DNA of 64,000 bases, taken from contig JAQFVV010000257.1 in assembly GCA_028023455.1 (NCBI GenBank), positions 870,001 to 934,000 of the forward strand, in the 5' to 3' direction. The notes below the pieces were generated by a model. It worked only from the letters and a program-made list of their open reading frames with translations, had not been told where the DNA came from and searched no databases. Source of the stretch: Epiperipatus broadwayi. Lineage: Eukaryota; Onychophora; Udeonychophora; Euonychophora; Peripatidae. How positions within the stretch are numbered: the first letter of the stretch is position 1; each line of letters opens with the position of its first letter. Made by a program: the position numbers and the translations under genes. Shown one piece after another: positions 10,661-21,147 of this stretch.

Positions 10661-12354
10661 GGGCAGTTAATACAGTCATATATATTGAAACAGGGCTGAG
10701 TATGATTCCTGTTTCAAAAAGTAAACTTCCCTATATATGCATCAATATAGCCTAATTAATTAAGTGAATTTATTTATTTCTTTTACATATATAAATTTAT
10801 AACTAGATAGGGATTTAAGAAGTTGAAAATAAACAGGAGTAGGGGGGTATGTGTGTGTGCTCTTTGTTTTATAGAAACACATTAATATTATTAAAAGAGA
10901 AAAGAAAAATGCAGATAGAAATATTTTTTAATTCCAAGATGGAAATAACAAAATTTTATTCAGAGAAATTAAATGAAAAATAGATATCAAAAAGCACTTG
11001 ATCTATATCTGAAAAATTTAAATTACAGAGATTTGTTTTAGATTTAAAAGAAGATTTATTTTAGATTCAAAAGAATTTCGATCAAAACAAAAGGAAAGTA
11101 AAAACATTTTTTGAGGTGCTAAAAGCTTTTTGCTTTTGTTTTAAAAAAATCCGGATTGGAGTGGCAGAAAAAGAAAATTAAAAAGATTATAATTATTCTT
11201 GTTCTAATTTACTGTTGGTAATTGAGTTGACGTGTTTAAAATTAAAGAAAATAATATTTTATTCACTTTGTCCATAGTGCTGAAAAGATCTTCGTCAATT
11301 ATGAGCAGGTTGTGTTTGACTGGGATTCATGCTCTAAGGCCTCTGCAAAGTCAACTGTCCTCAACTGAAACCAATCCCTGAACTAATGCTTAATATAAAG
11401 GAGATACTCCTGCATACTCTCGCTCTCCCATTGTTGAGCTGAAGAAGGAATGAACCCTTAAACCGGCAATCAAACACCACAGGCCAACTGGTTGACAATT
11501 GACAATAATGAAAACCTAGGTAAATATATTTTCCATAATAACTGTCTAGACACTTTATTTTTTAATGAAATGAACTATAATGAAGGACTATTATAAAATT
11601 TATCCTGAAAGTAATCAATTCTTTATGTATCTTTATGTAAAAATGTATACTGTTATATTATATTAAACATGTATGTGCCTGAATAAATACTAATGATTCC
11701 TTAATTATTATTTGGTCTGTTCCCTCTCTCTCTTGTCAATGTGGCACCATTGAATTAAAGATGTAAATATTTGTATATGTTAAGTTAAATGTGCTGGACT
11801 GCCTGATTAAGAGTAGGAGCTAGTTTGGAATATTTCAAGCACTGGATTGGTCTCCCTGTCATCCAAGCATGCTGACTATATAACATATAGTTGAAGTATT
11901 ATTTTATATAGCACTATGTTTTAATACTGTAATAGTGATATTAGCTATTAAGCCAATGCACATGCACTTTAAAGATAAATTATAAATGAATACTCTCACT
12001 TTTTCCAGAGACGAGATATAGTATTTTAGAAAGAATGGAATGAATCCACCCATTCTTTTGACCCAAACATTTATGTGTGGGCAAATCTTAAGTGTATGGA
12101 AATGAGATTCTCAAAACAAATAAAATGCTTTGGATGGCAGATTTTTGTTCCAGAAGTTGAGGTGGACCATGGTTAGGAAATATGGTCTGTAGTTATGCTT
12201 TGTATAACCTCGATCTGACAATGCAGTCAAAGTCTCTCCCCCTTCCCCAAGTTATTTTTTAAAAAAAATAGATAAATCTATTAAATGATGTTATGAATAG
12301 AAGAAAAAGAAGTATAATAAATAATAAATATGTATTGAGCTTGATAATAATAAA
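10661..12354. other. mostly featureless; one GC-richer patch at 11,240-11,510
   Basis: There is a small hairpin, TGAAACAGG/CCTGTTTCA, at 10,686-10,716. The patch at 11,240-11,510 is GC-richer and contains GAGCTGAAGAAGG...CCCTTAAACCGG (about 11,437-11,466), which distantly recalls a hammerhead core (CUGAAGA, stem II) but lacks the G of GAAA. A second patch (12,000-12,180) has an open stretch of about 48 codons on the plus strand that I cannot identify. No gene is supported. Confidence 0.5.
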
Positions 12355-13343
12355 TTAAGCTCATCAAATAATATTTTAAGTTGCAAAGCGCAGATAGTTG
12401 AAACTAAATTAAATTGAGATACTGGAAATCTCTTTGTGCTCATTATAATGCTTATCTGACAGCCAATCAGATGTTGTGATAGCTGTCTGAATGACAATCA
12501 AACCGTATACACATGACAAAGAATTTATGAGAAAAGAGCGGCCACCTTTTTCTCTACATCTAAGCCAGTTGAAAGTATTTAAGTTTGAAAGCATGAAGCT
12601 TTAAATGTCTTTGCAATTGACTCACCAAGTCTAAATTATAAACATACAGTGCGAAATCCTACAATTTGCTATGCAGTAGTTTTTAAATGATATAACTTCC
12701 AGTAAAATATATATAAATAATATTTTAATTTGCAAAGTGCAGATAGTTGAAACCAAAATAAATTGAGATACTGGAAATCTCTTTGCATCCATTATAATGT
12801 TTATCTGACAGCCATTCAGATGTGGTGAGTGCTGTCCGAATGACAATCAAACTGTAAACACACAATAAAGAATTTATGGGAAAAGGGTGGCCACCCTTAA
12901 TCTCTACTTTTCTTTCTATATATCTAAGCCAGTTGAAAGTATTTAAGTTTGAAAGCACGAAGCTTTAAATATCTTCACAATTAACTCACCGAGTCTAAAT
13001 TATAAATGTACAGTGCAAAATCCTACGATTTACTATGCAGTAGTTTTTCAAATGATATAACTTGCAGTAAAGTATGTAAATAATATTTTAATTTGTGAAG
13101 CATAGATAGGTGAAAATATTTAAAGCTTCATGCTTTCAAACTTAAATACTTTCGACTGGCTTAGATATATAGAAAGAAAAGTAGAGAAAAGGGTGGCCGC
13201 CCTTTTTTCGTAAATTCTTTGTCATGTGTTTACAGTTTGATTGTCATTCAGACAGCCATCACAACATCTGATTGGCTATCAGATAAGCATTATAATGAGG
13301 CAAAGAGATTTCCAGTATCTCAATTTATTTAAGCTCATCAAAT
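12355..13343. mobile_element. foldback repeat insertion flanked by 15-bp direct repeats
   Basis: TTAAGCTCATCAAAT is perfect at 12,355-12,369 and 13,329-13,343. Between them lie three copies of one unit: copy 1 (12,370-12,715) and copy 2 (12,720-13,078) in direct orientation, both starting TATTTTAA(G/T)TTGCAAAG, and copy 3 (about 13,095-13,328) reverse-complemented. Landmarks are GAGATACTGGAAATCTCTTT, GACAATCAAAC and AAGCCAGTTGAAAGTATTTAAG. The short frames here are repeat-derived and occur in duplicate because the unit is duplicated. The element class is unknown: the duplication length suits a retroposon, the layout a foldback element. Confidence 0.75.
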
Positions 13344-13811
13344 CATAAGTTTAATAAAGTTAAAGTATTGTTTGTTAAACTTGGTAAAATATGTGTTAAG
13401 AATAAAAATATATTAAGTAAGTGGATTAAAATAAAATAATGTTATGATATTTAACATGAAATGAAGATGTAATAAAGTAATATCAGAGGGACCACATATT
13501 ATATAAACTCTAGAATACACTTTAATTTTGGTATTTTGAATATTATAGTTTATTCCAGAATATTTTGTTCATTATATTTATTTTATTTGAATATATATAT
13601 TTCATAAATCATGTTTTCTGAGCAATTCTGTTTAATAAAATAAAATAAAGTGAAATGGTAATATTTTGACAAGATAATCTTGCTCTCATCTGGTAAAGTA
13701 GTAGTCATGTGTTATTGCAGAGATAATAATTGTATCACATTGTTGTTGAATAGTTTGGCTTAAATATGGGCGATTTACTTTCATTTGTGGGAGGAAACAT
13801 TTCCATACAGA

Positions 13812-13940
13812 TGGTAATTTTATTATTCATCATGTTTGTTAATAGGATTTGGTTCCGCCAAAGGATTTTTATGGGGGCTAAAGAAATTAAAAAATAAAAC
13901 AAATGTTATTAATAAACATGGTGGAACAATAAAATTACCA
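13812..13940. mobile_element. small inverted-repeat (MITE-like) element
   Basis: AGATGGTAATTTTATT at the left (about 13,809-13,825) is mirrored by AATAAAATTACCATCT at the right (about 13,927-13,942). The mirror continues inward through CATCATGTTTGTTAAT / ATTAATAAACATGGTGG. The stem is about 35 bp around a 60-bp loop. There is no coding and no certain target duplication. Confidence 0.65.
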
Positions 13941-13968
13941 TCTATCAGCATTTTACTTTTATTTTGTT

Positions 13969-14010
13969 AAACATGTTTGTTGTTGAAAACATGTTTTATA
14001 AAACATGTTT
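13969..14010. repeat. three copies of the palindrome AAACATGTTT
   Basis: AAACATGTTT occurs at 13,969-13,978, 13,987-13,996 and 14,001-14,010, the last two 4 bp apart. Each is a perfect 10-bp palindrome that also satisfies the p53-family half-site pattern RRRCWWGYYY. With no promoter nearby, a regulatory role is speculation. Confidence 0.5.
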
Positions 14011-14033
14011 TGCCCATAAAAACATTTATTTCA

Positions 14034-14064
<31 letters not shown>

Positions 14065-14430
14065 ATGTCGTATGTTGTAGAGTTGGGATATTTAACCCTT
14101 TGAAAACCAGGCGGCCATCTTTAATTTTTAAAAAAATTTACCCTAACTCTAATAACTTAGATATTTTGTGTTTGAATGTAATAAATATATAAAAATAATG
14201 TTGTAAAAGCAAGTACATATATGAAAGAATATAATGAAGCTGTTAAAATAATCATTTCATAAAGAAAAAGTTAAAAAAATAATATTTATAACAGATTTAA
14301 GAATGTTTGTTTTTACACTGATTCACAAATCCTAAATTTTGAAATTCAAATGATAAAATGACACTTTCATAAACAGCTTCTTCACATTCCTCACAAATTT
14401 ACAAAAAAAATGATGTATTGGAAGTCTTAC

Positions 14431-14526
14431 CTGAGGTAATTTTTCCCTGAGAAAATTACTAAAACAGCTGACTTGCTGTGATCCATTTTCATTCCACAGC
14501 CAGATATGTTCAGTTTTGTAAATTAT
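14431..14526 (-). CDS. possible 96-bp exon inside the piggyBac-type element
   Basis: On the minus strand, an acceptor-like TTTTTACAG precedes 14,526 and a strong donor CAG|GTAAGA follows 14,431. Between them are exactly 32 open codons in phase 0 (IIYKTEHIWLWNENG through FLREKLPQ). I do not recognise the protein. It could be an exon captured by the transposon, a piece of a host gene into whose intron this region falls, or chance. Splice signals and an open frame are the only evidence. Confidence 0.3.
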
Positions 14527-14671
14527 CTGTAAAAATATGAATGGTTTTTAGTGGAGAAAAAGTAATAGAACAGTGTAATTCAAAAATAAATAAATAAACT
14601 CATAAAAAATAAAATGAATAAAAATAAATCAATAAAGATAATTTTTTATTATTATTAACAATGATTACATG

Positions 14672-15075
14672 TGTGGAAGAAAGGCTAAGTTCAAATACAT
14701 GGCACTATAACACAGAGTGGATGGATTGATGAAGTCAGAAACCGTGTATAAAATATCCTATATTACATGAAATTCCAGTTGTGTAGCATAAACTTGTATA
14801 TAAATATATTTATTATTTTGCATAAAAGATATGAAGAAAGGCTGAGTTCAAATACATGGCACTATAATACAGAATGGATGGATTGATGAAACCAGAAAGT
14901 GTGTATAAATATCCTATATTACATGAAATTCCAGTTGTGTAGCATGAACTTGTATATAAATATATTTATTATTTTGCATAAAAAATATGAAGAAAGGCTG
15001 AGTTCAAATACATGGCACTGTAACAATAACTGGATAGATTGAAGAAGCCAGAAAATTTATACAATATCCTATATT
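14672..15075 (+). repeat. 157-bp tandem repeat, ~2.6 units
   Basis: GAAAGGCT(A/G)AGTTCAAAT occurs at 14,679, 14,836 and 14,992, giving periods of 157 and 156 bp. Units 1 and 2 are nearly identical. Unit 3 diverges after GGCACTGTAAC and ends near TATATTAC at 15,077. Confidence 0.9.
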
Positions 15076-15239
15076 ACTTGCCTAAAATTGACACAAATCA
15101 ATTGAGGGTCATAACTTTAGCACTGATGCAATAATTCGTCCATAAATTCAAACTTGGTCATGCATGATACACTATTCATATTTATAATCATGCCAAAAAT
15201 GCATTAGCTCACGCAGTGACAGATACCCCAGTCCCCAAC

Positions 15240-15590
15240 TTTTTTTCCATTCTACAGCATATTTATTTGAAAATATTATAATTTATTATTCTATAGCATA
15301 TTTATTTATTTCAGTACATCGAAAATATTATAATTTATTATTATATAACATATTTATTTGTTTCAGTAAATAGAAAATATTATAATTTATAAAAAATATA
15401 TATATATAAAAAAGTAATTACATACTCGCGAATGTTATCAAAAAACGTTTATTTGTTTCAGTACATCAAAAATATTATAATTTATTATTATATAACATAT
15501 TTATTTGTTTTAGTAAATATAAAATATTATAATTTATAAAAAAAAATATATAAAAAAAAGTAATTACATACCCTTGAACGTTATCCAAAA
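15240..15590 (+). repeat. nested ~60-bp / ~155-bp A+T repeats
   Basis: The phrase GCATATTTATTTGTTTCAGT, then AAAATATTATAATTTAT, recurs about five times. A larger block ending AAAAAGTAATTACATAC and (C/G)AA(C/T)GTTATC is repeated once (15,400-15,445 and 15,555-15,600). All lie within the piggyBac-type element. Confidence 0.75.
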
Positions 15591-16415
15591 ACGTAATTTG
15601 AGAAGAGAGCCCAGAATCACGGACAACTTCAACGGAAAATCACAATAAAATCTTCAGTAATTGATCCAACAATTGTGGAATAACTTTTTTACGATAAATA
15701 AAATGAGAAAAATCAAAAAAAAAAAAAAAATTTTAGGTACACTTTGCTAAAAATATTCATAAAAAATCTAAAAATTGTCGTACAGAAAAAATTCTTAGAG
15801 TTTCAGGTAGATATTAAAATGGCGCAAAAAATGACGTATTGCGCGTATGTGTGACGTTTACCGTTTACGCGTAAACTCAGCTCAAAATAGAAATTTCTAG
15901 ACAAGTCGTACAAAAGTCGTTCTGGTTGTCAAAGGGTTAAATACATAATTTTTAATAAATGTAAATTTCAAGTTATAATTTATGACTGTCAGTAAATTTT
16001 ATTCATTTTATTCAAAAGTTTGTTATAAGTGTATATTTTTTAAATGTGTCATATTATGTTAAATATTATGTGCAATAAAAGAAATCAATCATAATCTTCA
16101 TTAGCAGCACTCTTAAATAACCAAGGCTTTTCCAAATTTGTAAAAAAAAAGGGAACTGAAAAAAGGACAAAGAATTAAATACTTAAAAGGTATTTTTATA
16201 ATGTTTGTACAATCTAGTTTTCAGTTCACAAATATGCTTCTATAAAACATATGCTAGTTTCTTAGTCTAATTATTTCTCACCTGGCAATGCCATTGTTTA
16301 ATTTTTCCTGTAGCAAATCTTTTTAAAAAATACTACAACACTTTATCCAATAATAGTTTGATTGTATTATTTTCTTAATTAAACCTACTAACTGAAACAC
16401 ACAGGCTTATTATAT

Positions 16416-16633
16416 GTAATATATAGGGTATATGAACACAGACTTTTACATGACCCACCACTCTCCACACTATCTACTGATACACTTGAACACATATATG
16501 TTGAAAAGATAAATAATCACCAATATATGTATTTCATGCTAAACCAGCAATCATCAGTTGGTCCAGATTATCATCTTGACACATATATGTTATAAGTGCT
16601 CAGATATATATTAAGATAGCCAATCCTCATACT
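16416..16633 (+). mobile_element. family-B fragment (single arm)
   Basis: GTAATATATAGGGTATATGA opens a copy of the arm seen at 51,181-51,472. It has the same order: ACAGACTTT, CCACTCTCCAC, TGATACACTTGAACAC, ATGCTAAACCAGCAATCATC and TTAAGATAGCCAATC. It breaks off at 16,633, before the central part. Confidence 0.8.
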
Positions 16634-16883
16634 AAATAAATGTTAATCTAGATAGTATTCAACATAATAAGCATGTAGATCATCTTTCGAATTGAGAGGA
16701 ATGTACTAATAATCAATGTAATATAAATCTAGATGTTAACAAGATAAAATGTTCATTTTTTCTTTTAATTGATTTATATTAAAATTTTCACCATCAATCC
16801 TATATTGCAATTCTGATGCCTATTTCCTGAAGCTGCCTATAAACGTTTCTGAAGACCAAGATAAAACTTAGAAACAAAGTTGA

Positions 16884-17096
16884 ATCTAATAATGAATAAT
16901 ATTTTTATAGCGTAATTTTCACTACACCACTCTCACACAAGGTAGGTCTGGTTCGTGTTTAATACCTGTGGAGGGATATAATCATAAACATATGATCAAA
17001 GACATGTGAAAAAGATCTATGATCCCCAAGATGCATTACCATGCATGAGAGTGGTGTAGGAAAATTACACTACAAAAATATTATTCATTATTAGAT
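16884..17096. mobile_element. MITE family C (213 bp)
   Basis: The TIRs are about 55 bp. The left starts ATCTAATAATGAATAATA (16,884) and runs to CTACACCACTCTCA. The right is its mirror, TGAGAGTGGTGTAG through TATTATTCATTATTAGAT (17,096). The loop of about 100 bp contains AAAGACATGTGAAAAAGATC. There is no coding. Confidence 0.8.
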
Positions 17097-17328
17097 AATC
17101 TCTAGTCTAATGTAATGACTAATAAAAATTATTAAATTTGAAGCCAGTTTTCATTTTAAATGGTTTAGGTTTTTCATTATTAGTAATAGTAATTTTAAAC
17201 ATTGCTGCAAATCTTTTCAATTAATTTAATCAAATGCATTTGATAAATGAATAAATGCAATATATAAAGGCACACCTTCTCATAACATTTTTTTTGTGTG
17301 TTTACCTGCCAACAAAAGCTGTTAATTT

Positions 17329-17434
17329 CTTTTTTTTTCATGTTTCAAAGCATTGGCCAGGAAATGAACCCACAAACCCAGGACAACTGCTTGCAAGGCG
17401 GCTGTGCTGACCATTTGACCACCAACGCTTGACA
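17329..17434 (-). mobile_element. tRNA-derived SINE, second copy
   Basis: Reading the minus strand gives GTCAAGCGTTGGTGGTCAAA, GCCGCCTTGCAAGCAG, a GTGGGTTCATTTCC B-box-like segment and an A-rich tail, in the same order as 2,141-2,255. It is flanked by CTGTTAATTT at 17,319-17,328 and 17,437-17,446, the remnant of a target duplication. Divergence from copy 1 shows the insertions are not from one event. Confidence 0.8.
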
Positions 17435-17449
17435 AACTGTTAATTTTGT

Positions 17450-18180
17450 GCATAATATATATATAATTTTTTTTATAAACTAACTGTTTGACTTTAATTC
17501 GTGAAATAAAAAAGTGCCATTCATTAATTAATTTATGGTTTTTCTAAAGCTTATATGCAATATAAAATTGTTTTATAACTATGTAAACAAATGAAGCATT
17601 ACATTTCATTAATTGGCTGGGGATTTAAAATAAGAAATAAATAATGTGTCATTGATTTTGAAACAATGCTTTAAAAAAAGTTAATTGTTGTATTCTTCAG
17701 CAATTAATTAACCTCATTAATTGAAAAAGATGCTAACAGAATAATGAAATTAGTTTATAATTCACCATTTGAAAAAAAATTTGGAGAAAATTAATTAATT
17801 AGTTTCCTAATGTTTGTAATTACTTATATATATATATATTATGTATAGATAATTGTAGATTTATATCAACTTGACTTTTTTATTAATAATAGTTTATCTT
17901 AAGCATGACTTCTTTATATTTACTTGTAGTGGTGATAATAATTATATTAATTAAAATTATAAAATTAAAATGCAAAAGATATGTGATGATATATATAAAT
18001 ATTTAATATACAGAATTATTAAGAAAAACAAATTCACAGACATACTTCTTAATTCACCATTTCCTTTATATTGCTGTAATACCTTATATAAAATGCAATT
18101 TATTCACTCTACTTTTAACACTTTGTATTTATATGTATACACAATCATATGTTTCAACTTTCCTGTAGTTTTCTTCAGAG
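17450..18180. other. A+T-rich DNA, no gene recognised
   Basis: Long A/T runs and a short (TA)n at 17,824-17,839. A 73-codon frame at 17,970-18,191 is hydrophobic by composition only and has no recognisable motif. Confidence 0.6.
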
Positions 18181-18182
18181 TT

Positions 18183-18360
18183 ATGTCATAATGAAACAAA
18201 ATAAAATACCTTACTATATAAACAATATCATAAAAATGTAAACAATAAAATTAATAAAATAAAAGTATATATTTTTATTATTTTATTAATTTTATTATTT
18301 ATATTTTTATGATATTATATATATAGTTACATATTTTATTTTGTTTTATTATATTATAGC
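18183..18360. repeat. palindrome 1, ~75-bp arms
   Basis: AATATCATAAAAATGTAAAC onward (18,226-18,263) is mirrored by 18,277-18,316. The mirror extends outward through TTTTATTTTGTTTCATTATG-type sequence on both sides to about 18,186 and 18,358. The spacer is only about 13 bp. Confidence 0.75.
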
Positions 18361-18800
18361 CCTAAGTCGCAGACAGTCAAAATGTAAGATTGTGTGTAAA
18401 CATATATGCATAATAAAACGTTTTTTTTTTGCAAAAAAGTGTTCAAAATAGAGTGGATAAATTACATTTATATAAGATCAAGTATAATAATAATATTGTA
18501 GGTTGCTACAATAACTCAGTGAGACAATCACATTAAATATATCCCTACTTTTAAAATATTACCATTCTTATTAACAAAATTACTAACAATAGAACATCTT
18601 TTTTTCCATTATAAAATATAGTTGCAAAATTATTGTTCATATATAAAAAATACAATAAAAATATTGTCCTTTTTTCTTTTTAAAAACTTTATTTATTCAC
18701 ATGAATCTATATATATATACTTCAAAATATATTATTTCCCCTTTCCTACATTTCAACTACTTTTTCTGTACTCATTATCAAGAGTCTACAAAATAAACAT

Positions 18801-19105
18801 ATGTTAATGTAATATTTAACAAAAAAATTGGTGTTATAAAGAATATTTGGGAGATAAGAAAAATATAATTTATATAATAAAAAAATAATTAGAGGTAGAT
18901 GATAAATAAATGTTATCATATTATGATTAAAATATATATATTCATCATAATAATGTAGTGATGAATATATATATTTTAATCATAATGTGATAACATTTAT
19001 TTATCATCTACCTCTAATTATTTTTTTATTATATAAATTACATTTTTCTTATGTCCCAATATTCTTTATAACACCAATTTTTTTGTTAAATATTACATTA
19101 ACATT
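18801..19105. repeat. palindrome 2, ~147-bp near-identical arms
   Basis: The left arm 18,801-18,947 and right arm 18,959-19,105 are reverse complements with only about five mismatches or indels that I can count, separated by about 11 bp. Landmarks are ATGTTAATGTAATATTTAAC / GTTAAATATTACATTAAC and AATTAGAGGTAGATGATAAA / its mirror. Part of the arm end recurs at about 19,333-19,378. There are no TIR-class hallmarks and no coding. The strong arm identity implies a recent origin or gene-conversion maintenance. Confidence 0.9.
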
Positions 19106-19779
19106 TTCAAAATTAGCAATATTAACAATCTCTTATATATTGCTATTTTTATATCTTATAAATTACTTAATTACAAACATTTTAAAAACAATTTGTTAAA
19201 GTTTATACATTAACAAAGAAAAATCGACTTTAAATAGAACAAATTGTTTATAATCTGTTTGTAATTAAAAATAGTTTATAAAGTATAAAAATCGCATTAT
19301 ATAAGACATTGTTAATATTGCTGGTTTTGAAAATGTTAATGCAAGATGTAATAAAAAATGATATTATAAAGAATATAGAATTTGAGTATGAAAAGAAAAT
19401 AATAAAACAATAATGATTTTAAATCTGGTATACATTCTTATGATTTGAGAAAGAAGAAGCTCTGAGGAAATATTTATTATTGTACTGAAATGCCAGCTAT
19501 TTAACTATTTTATTTTTACTGCATGGAATCTTCTGAAAATAATACTATGAAATCATCGTTTATCTATGAGAATATATATATAACCAAACCTGCCTAACAC
19601 CATACTAGCAAAAATAAAAATGCAAAACCATAAAACAATACAATACTAGATTAACTTCAAAAATTTTACCAAAATCCTTTCACAACCATGGTTTCATCTA
19701 CTATAAATAGACCTTCTCAAGTGAAAATCAAACTATAAGAAAAAACAAATATATATACACAATCAAACCTTCCCATAAT

Positions 19780-20090
19780 TCATTTCAAACTCCACCTTCC
19801 CTTAATATCAAAAGAAGTCTTCATAAGATTGATAGCCTCAGAATCAAGAAGATTTATCATCAAAGTCTCCTTTATTTTTCTTTTTAATTCATTCTTTTCA
19901 TAAAAAATAATCGAAGTATTGTCAAATAATATTGTATGACCTGTATTCAATTCATGAATATATAAAGCTGAGTTAAGATACATATGTTTAACTCTACTTA
20001 TATGAACCTTAATCCTTTCATTAAGACTAAACTTACTCTGGCCTACATAAAACTTACCACAACTACATGGAATCTTATATAAACAATACC
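19780..20090 (-). pseudogene. PLE GIY-YIG endonuclease domain
   Basis: One minus-strand frame from about 20,085 to the stop at 19,780 reads YKIPCSCGKFYVGQSKFSLN, ERIKVHISRVKH, a middle section with YIHELNTGHTILFD, and ends DIKGRWSLK. It contains the YxIPC...C..FYVGQ segment (the GIY-YIG core of PLEs), a conserved Arg in ERIKVH and the downstream H...E/N residues. A frameshift just upstream (about 20,090) separates it from the linker. This domain nicks target DNA in intact PLEs. The inverted copy at 20,768-20,940 repeats its last 57 codons. Confidence 0.85.
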
Positions 20091-20190
20091 AGGAATAGAC
20101 CTACTATCAATAGACTGTTTAGAACCATTAAGTAATGAGTTCAAATCAGAACATTTCTTCCATGCAACCTTCCTTCCACCCAACAAATTA

Positions 20191-20767
20191 CTATTCTTTA
20201 TAAACCATATTATAAATTGAAGCCTTAAATGGTAATGACATATAATCATTATCTTTACCAACAACATTCTTACCATCACAATCATGACTATAAACATTAT
20301 TATTAAATACAATTTTTTTAATAAAATCATGACTATAACCCAATTCTACATATTCAGCTGCAAATTGACTTCTTTGAATATCAGCATTATTATTAAAATT
20401 ATTCAGCCTTCTATTCCTACTACAAAAATTCAACAAAGACATTTTTTTATGTATAAAAGGCTGATAACTATCAGGCCTAATCATATTCCTCAAATTTTTA
20501 GGTTTTATAAAATGACTACAAAATAAAACATCATTAACCTTCTCAACATTTAAATCTAAAAACTTTAATTTTACAAAATCAAAACTACCCCCTCAATTGT
20601 AAACTTAATACAAGAATCAAAAGCATTCAATCCACATAAAAACTCTTCTAATTTCTCTTTCTGAATAACAAACAAACAATCATCAACATACCTAACAAAT
20701 AATTTAATAGAACAGGAAAACAGATTAATAACACTCCACTCCAAATAATCAATATAGACAGCACACA
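20191..20767 (-). pseudogene. PLE reverse transcriptase C-terminal part, frameshifted
   Basis: Minus-strand frames give KLFVRYVDDCLFVIQKEKLE (about 20,640-20,710), the catalytic YVDD box of PLE RTs. FDSCIKFTIE follows, as in the family's 'IQFT.E' segment. After a frameshift near 20,495 come IRPDSYQPFIHKK and AAEYVELGYSHDFIKK (20,330-20,480), matching the RT-to-endonuclease linker. The N-terminal RT fingers are missing because the sequence switches at 20,767 to an inverted copy of the endonuclease. At least three frames are used, so it is dead. RT would extend telomere- or target-primed cDNA in an intact element. Confidence 0.85.
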
Positions 20768-21147
20768 TGAATTGAATACAGGTCATGCAATATTATTTGA
20801 CAATGCTTCGGTTATTTTTTATGAAAAGAATGAATTAAAAAGAAGAATAAAGGAGACTTTGATGATAAATCTTCTTGATTCTGAGGCTATCAATCTTATG
20901 AAGACTTCTTTTGATATTAAGGGAAGATGGAGTTTGAAATGAATTATGGGAAGGTTTGATTGTGTGTGTATATTTGTTTTTTCTTATAGTTTGAGTTTCA
21001 CTTGAGAAGGTCTATTTGTAGTAGATGAAACCATAGTTGTGAAAGGATTTTGGTAAAAGTTTTGAAGTTAATCTAGTATTGTGTTGTTTTATGGTTTGCA
21101 TTTATATATATATATATATATATAATATATATATATAATATATATTG

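Larger units (their letters stand above)
14096..15936. mobile_element. piggyBac-type non-autonomous transposon
   Basis: The left end reads TTAA then CCCTTTGAAAACCAG (14,092-14,110). The right end reads CTGGTTGTCAAAGGG then TTAA (15,922-15,940). That gives 15-bp TIRs with one mismatch, starting CCC and abutting the TTAA target on both sides, which is the diagnostic layout of piggyBac elements. No DDD transposase is readable. The interior holds a possible exon (14,431-14,526), a 157-bp tandem repeat (14,672-15,075) and ~60-bp repeats (15,240-15,560). The right 150 bp are unusually CpG-rich (GGCGCAAAAAATGACG and GCGTATG), suggesting a recent insertion. Confidence 0.85.
19612..21105 (-). mobile_element. 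Penelope-like element remnant with inverted 3' copy
   Basis: The minus strand (19,612-20,767) holds the C-terminal half of a PLE protein and its 3' flank. From 20,768 to 21,105 the plus strand repeats the last ~340 bp (end of the endonuclease plus 3' flank) in inverted orientation, about 95% similar by eye. Both outer ends stop at GCATTT-like sequence near AT tracts (19,570-19,580; 21,103-21,145). Partial inverted copies joined to the 5' side are a known PLE layout. No hammerhead motif is visible in this copy. Confidence 0.85.

Noticed and set aside
11437-11466. CTGAAGAAGG...CCCTTAAAC as a hammerhead
   Set aside because: The G of the GAAA box is missing and stem III/I pairing is not evident; only one copy.
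12291-12958. Four overlapping minus-strand frames of 61-77 codons
   Set aside because: They occur in pairs only because the underlying repeat unit is duplicated; no protein similarity.
20284-20526. 80-codon plus-strand frame
   Set aside because: Antisense of the PLE RT-endonuclease linker.
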